DNA from: Sphaerotilus hippei
Lineage (GTDB): Bacteria; Pseudomonadota; Gammaproteobacteria; Burkholderiales; Burkholderiaceae_C
Length of the DNA: 64,000 bases
Reading direction: 5' to 3'
NCBI RefSeq assembly: GCF_003201595.1
Contig: NZ_QJJS01000006.1
Location: 1 to 64,000 of the forward strand
Below the pieces are notes generated by a model. It searched no databases, was not told the origin of the DNA, and saw only the letters and a program-made list of their open reading frames with translations. Positions within the stretch are counted from its first letter, which is position 1, and the number at the start of each line of letters is the position of its first letter. Both the position numbers and the translations under genes were made by a program. Below, piece after piece: positions 61,441 through 64,000 of this stretch.

Positions 61441-62085
61441 TCAGGCCTTCGACACCGGCATGCGCACGACGGCCGCATCGCCCAGGCCCGCTCGCTCCAG
61501 GCAGCCGCGCAAGGCCTGCAGGCCCCGGCGCACCCAGCTCTTGACGCTGCCCAGCGGCTGCTTCAGGTGCTCGGCCACCTCGGCGTGGGTCAGGCCCTGG
61601 TAGAAGGCCAGCGCCAGGCTCTGTTTCTGGTCGGCGTTCAGCGTGCCCAGGCAGGTCTGCATCGCGCGCGCCTGCACGGCGCTGTCGAGCAGGTCCTGGG
61701 GGTCGGGGTCGGCGCTGGCAAAGTCCTGCAGCATGTCGTGATCGTCCTCTTCGTCGTGGCCGGCCCGGTGGCTGCTGAGGGTCTGCGGCTGCGTGTGCAG
61801 CCGGCGCAGGCTGTCGATGGCCCGGTGGCGGGCCACGCTCGACATCCAGGTCAGCGCCTGGGCCCGCTGGGCATCGAAGCTGCCCGCATGGCGCCAGAGG
61901 CTGACGTAGACCTCCTGCAGCAGGTCTTCCGCCAGGTCGTGTCGACGCTGGATACGCAGGATCACGCCCAGCAGATGCGCGCTGGTGCGCTCGTACAGCC
62001 GGGCGAAGGCCTGTCGGTCACCCAGCGCCGTGCGGGACAGCAGATCGGCGAGTTCCTGGGCGCGTTCGGCCGGTGGCTGGGGCAT
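61441..62085 (-). CDS. ECF RNA polymerase sigma factor
   Basis: 214 aa. Sigma region 2 (about 22-90: AFARLYERTSAHLLGVILRI, DLAEDLLQEVYVSLWRHA, ALTWMSSVARHRAIDSLR) and region 4 (about 140-200: LTHAEVAEHLKQPLGSVKSWVRRGL). Between them is an acidic linker with DEEDDHD. It is the first gene of the sigma/anti-sigma pair. It is divergent from purU with 80 bp between starts; an autoregulated promoter is expected but was not identified. Confidence 0.94.
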   Translation of the reverse strand: MPQPPAERAQELADLLSRTALGDRQAFARLYERTSAHLLGVILRIQRRHDLAEDLLQEVYVSLWRHAGSFDAQRAQALTWMSSVARHRAIDSLRRLHTQPQTLSSHRAGHDEEDDHDMLQDFASADPDPQDLLDSAVQARAMQTCLGTLNADQKQSLALAFYQGLTHAEVAEHLKQPLGSVKSWVRRGLQALRGCLERAGLGDAAVVRMPVSKA

Positions 62086-62165
62086 GGGGGGGGCGGAGGA
62101 TCGTGGGTGTGGATGATTCTAGGGGCGAGCGCCGGCCGGCGGGGCTGAATAGAATCCGGGCCACC

Positions 62166-63050
62166 ATGCCCATGTCCCGCGAATTCGTACTCACCCTGTC
62201 GTGCCAGGATGCCAAGGGCATCGTGCACGCCGTCTCGGGCCTGCTCTACCAGGCCGGCTGCAACATCATCGACTCCCAGCAGTTCGGCGATGTGCTCGGG
62301 GAGGACGCCACCGGGCTGTTCTTCATGCGGGTGCATTTCGACGCCCCGGAGCACCTGGCCGACGCCCCGACGCTCGAGCGCCTCTTCGGCCACGTGCGCC
62401 AGCAGTTCGCGATGCGCCTGCAGGTGCACGGACTGCAGCGCCGTCCGCGCCTGATGCTGATGGTCAGCCGGTACGGCCACTGCCTCAACGACCTGCTGTT
62501 CCGCTGGAAGAGCGGCCAGCTGGCGGTCGACATCCCCGCCATCGTCTCCAACCACCCCGACTTCGCCGACCTGGCGGCCAGCTACGGCATCGCCTTCCAC
62601 CACCTGCCGCTGGCCACGGGCAGCGGGGCGGCGGCCAAGCGTGAGCAGGAGCAGCAGGTCGAGGCGCTGTTCGCCCGCCACCAGATCGACCTGGTGGTGC
62701 TGGCGCGCTACATGCAGATCCTCAGCCCCGAGTTCTGCGACTTCCTGCAGGGCCGGGCGATCAACATCCACCACAGCTTCCTGCCCAGCTTCAAGGGCGC
62801 CAAGCCCTATTTCCAGGCCCACGATCGGGGGGTGAAGCTGATCGGTGCCACGGCGCACTATGTGACCCCGGACCTCGACGAAGGTCCGATCATCGAGCAG
62901 GATGTCGAGCGCGTCGATCACACCCTGAGCCCGGAGGACTACACCGCGGTGGGGCGTGACGTCGAATGTGTCGTGCTGGCGCGCGCCGTGCGCTGGCATG
63001 TCGAGCACCGTGTCCTGCTCAACGGCCGCAAGACCGTCGTCTTCCGCTGA
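62166..63050 (+). CDS. purU: formyltetrahydrofolate deformylase
   Basis: 294 aa. N-terminal ACT domain (about 5-85) and a formyltransferase-like C-terminal domain with SRYGHCLNDLLFRW, INIHHSFLPSFKGAKPY and YVTPDLDEGPIIEQDVERVDH. Hydrolyses 10-formyl-THF to formate and THF, balancing one-carbon pools and glycine. The domain is related to PurN at 43.6 kb. Start ATG 62166. Confidence 0.97.
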   Translation: MPMSREFVLTLSCQDAKGIVHAVSGLLYQAGCNIIDSQQFGDVLGEDATGLFFMRVHFDAPEHLADAPTLERLFGHVRQQFAMRLQVHGLQRRPRLMLMVSRYGHCLNDLLFRWKSGQLAVDIPAIVSNHPDFADLAASYGIAFHHLPLATGSGAAAKREQEQQVEALFARHQIDLVVLARYMQILSPEFCDFLQGRAINIHHSFLPSFKGAKPYFQAHDRGVKLIGATAHYVTPDLDEGPIIEQDVERVDHTLSPEDYTAVGRDVECVVLARAVRWHVEHRVLLNGRKTVVFR

Positions 63051-63063
63051 CCTCCTCTTCACC

Positions 63064-63513
63064 ATGCCGCGCCAGAAACCCCTGCAAGCGTCCCTGATGG
63101 CCACCCCGGATGACACCGAGGCCCAGTTCTACGAGGCGCTCCAGCGCGCCGATCTCGAGCAGGTGATGGCCGTCTGGGCCGATGACGAGGAGATCGCCTG
63201 CATCTCTCCGGGCGGTCCGCGCCAGATCGGGGCCGCCGCCATCCGCGGCGGCTTCGAGGAGATCTTCGCCCAGGGCGGCGTCAACGTGCGGGTGGTGCAG
63301 GTCCGCCGGGTGGTGGTGGGCGGCTGCGCCGTGCACCATGTGCTCGAGGAGGTGCGCGTGCCCACCGAGCAGGGCACGCATGCCGGCTACGTGGTGGCCA
63401 CCAACCTCTACGCCAAGACGACGCAGGGCTGGAAGCTGCTGGTGCACCACGCCAGCCCGGGCGGGCCTGCGGAGCTGCTCGAGTTCCGCGATCCGTCCGC
63501 CATCTTCCATTGA
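63064..63513 (+). CDS. SnoaL/NTF2-like protein
   Basis: 149 aa. One alpha+beta cone fold: EAQFYEALQRADLEQVMAVWADDEEIACISPGGP, GGFEEIFAQGG, LYAKTTQGWKLLVHHASP. These SnoaL-like proteins serve many roles; none is certain here. ATG 63100 is a shorter alternative. It begins 14 bp after purU and its stop overlaps the next start. Confidence 0.82.
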   Translation: MPRQKPLQASLMATPDDTEAQFYEALQRADLEQVMAVWADDEEIACISPGGPRQIGAAAIRGGFEEIFAQGGVNVRVVQVRRVVVGGCAVHHVLEEVRVPTEQGTHAGYVVATNLYAKTTQGWKLLVHHASPGGPAELLEFRDPSAIFH

Positions 63514-64000
63514 ACCGCCTCGCCGTCGAGTGGGCCGATGCCCCCTGGTGGCTGCCCGGCGGGCAGCTGCAGACGGTGTGGCCGGCCCTGCTGTCGCGCC
63601 ACCGGCTCGGCGAGGCGCCGCGCTGGCGGCGCCAGCGCTGGGATACGCCCGACGGTGACTTCATCGATGCCGACTGGCTGATCCCCGCCGGGCCTGCCGA
63701 GGCCGCGCCCGCACCGCTGATCGTGCTGTTCCACGGACTGGAGGGCAGCTCGGCCAGCCACTACGCCGTCGCCTGGGCCGACTGGGCGCAGCGCCACGGC
63801 CACGCGCTGGTGCTGCCTCATTTCCGGGGCTGCTCTGGCGAGATCAACCGCGCGCCGCGGGCCTATCACAGCGGTGACCATGTCGAGATCGGCTGGATGC
63901 TCGAGCAGGTGCGGCGCCAGCACGGGGCCGCGCCGGTGCTGGCCGTCGGCGTGTCGCTGGGCGGCAATGCGCTGCTGCGCTGGGCCCAGGAAGCCGGTCA
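63510..64000 (+). CDS. YheT-family alpha/beta hydrolase (5' part, runs off the edge)
   Basis: 163 codons are visible. The opening APWWLPGGQLQTVWPALLSR, then LIVLFHGLEGSSASHYAV, HFRGCSGEINRAPRAYHSGD and the nucleophile elbow GVSLGGN identify the YheT/ABHD family of lipid or ester hydrolases. No in-frame ATG is near; TTG 63510 overlaps the previous stop (TTGA) and is the likely start. The rest lies beyond the window. Confidence 0.88.
   Translation, partial: MNRLAVEWADAPWWLPGGQLQTVWPALLSRHRLGEAPRWRRQRWDTPDGDFIDADWLIPAGPAEAAPAPLIVLFHGLEGSSASHYAVAWADWAQRHGHALVLPHFRGCSGEINRAPRAYHSGDHVEIGWMLEQVRRQHGAAPVLAVGVSLGGNALLRWAQEAG

Overview
The window is about 64 kb of very GC-rich, densely coding chromosome. 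It looks like a betaproteobacterium of the order Burkholderiales, probably the Leptothrix/Sphaerotilus/Rubrivivax/Ideonella side. The evidence is the gene content (BPSS1780-type membrane protein, choline-kinase-like ThrB, DUF3717, DUF2782, Cho), the order ftsK-lolA-rarA next to trxB and a Crp/Fnr gene, and the serS-tRNA-Ser arrangement. This is inferred from protein recognition only. No rRNA, CRISPR array, prophage or insertion sequence was seen. One tRNA gene, tRNA-Ser(CGA), is present.

Layout. 0-2.4 kb is accessory: a 3' gene fragment, a Fic-domain regulator with an AT-rich operator region, and about 780 bp with no convincing gene. 2.4-19.5 kb is mostly housekeeping: M20 peptidase, Lrp regulator, HDOD protein, pyrD, rpiA, thrB, polA, cho, tRNA-Ser, serS, ispH-fkpB, radC, Smr protein and truncated haemoglobin. 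19.5-24.1 kb holds motility and chemotaxis genes: FlhG-like ATPase and a diguanylate cyclase on the minus strand, then cheR-cheD-cheB on the plus strand. 24.1-33.6 kb holds two divergent conserved operons: protein kinase, PP2C phosphatase, rph, rdgB, hemW leftward, and yicC-like, gmk, rpoZ, spoT rightward, closed by greB.

33.7-42.5 kb is the most unusual part: eight consecutive plus-strand signalling genes. They are an HTH protein with a degenerate receiver, a histidine-kinase-like protein lacking the catalytic residues, a single-domain response regulator, a three-PAS histidine kinase with a LOV-like PAS that lacks the flavin cysteine, a stand-alone H-NOX protein, a HNOBA-PAS histidine kinase translationally coupled to it, and an OmpR-type regulator/kinase pair. 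I read the first six as one candidate NO/redox or ligand-responsive phosphorelay with pseudo-enzyme partners.

42.5-64 kb returns to core functions: DUF3717-DUF1289 fusion, YidB-like protein, purN, RsmB-like methyltransferase, fatty acid desaturase, a FimV-like envelope protein, rpmB-rpmG, trxB, a Crp/Fnr regulator, ftsK-lolA-rarA, a LuxR-type regulator with a hybrid kinase, ilvE with a small zinc protein and waaF, an ECF sigma/anti-sigma pair, purU, a SnoaL-like protein and the start of a YheT-type hydrolase that runs off the right edge.
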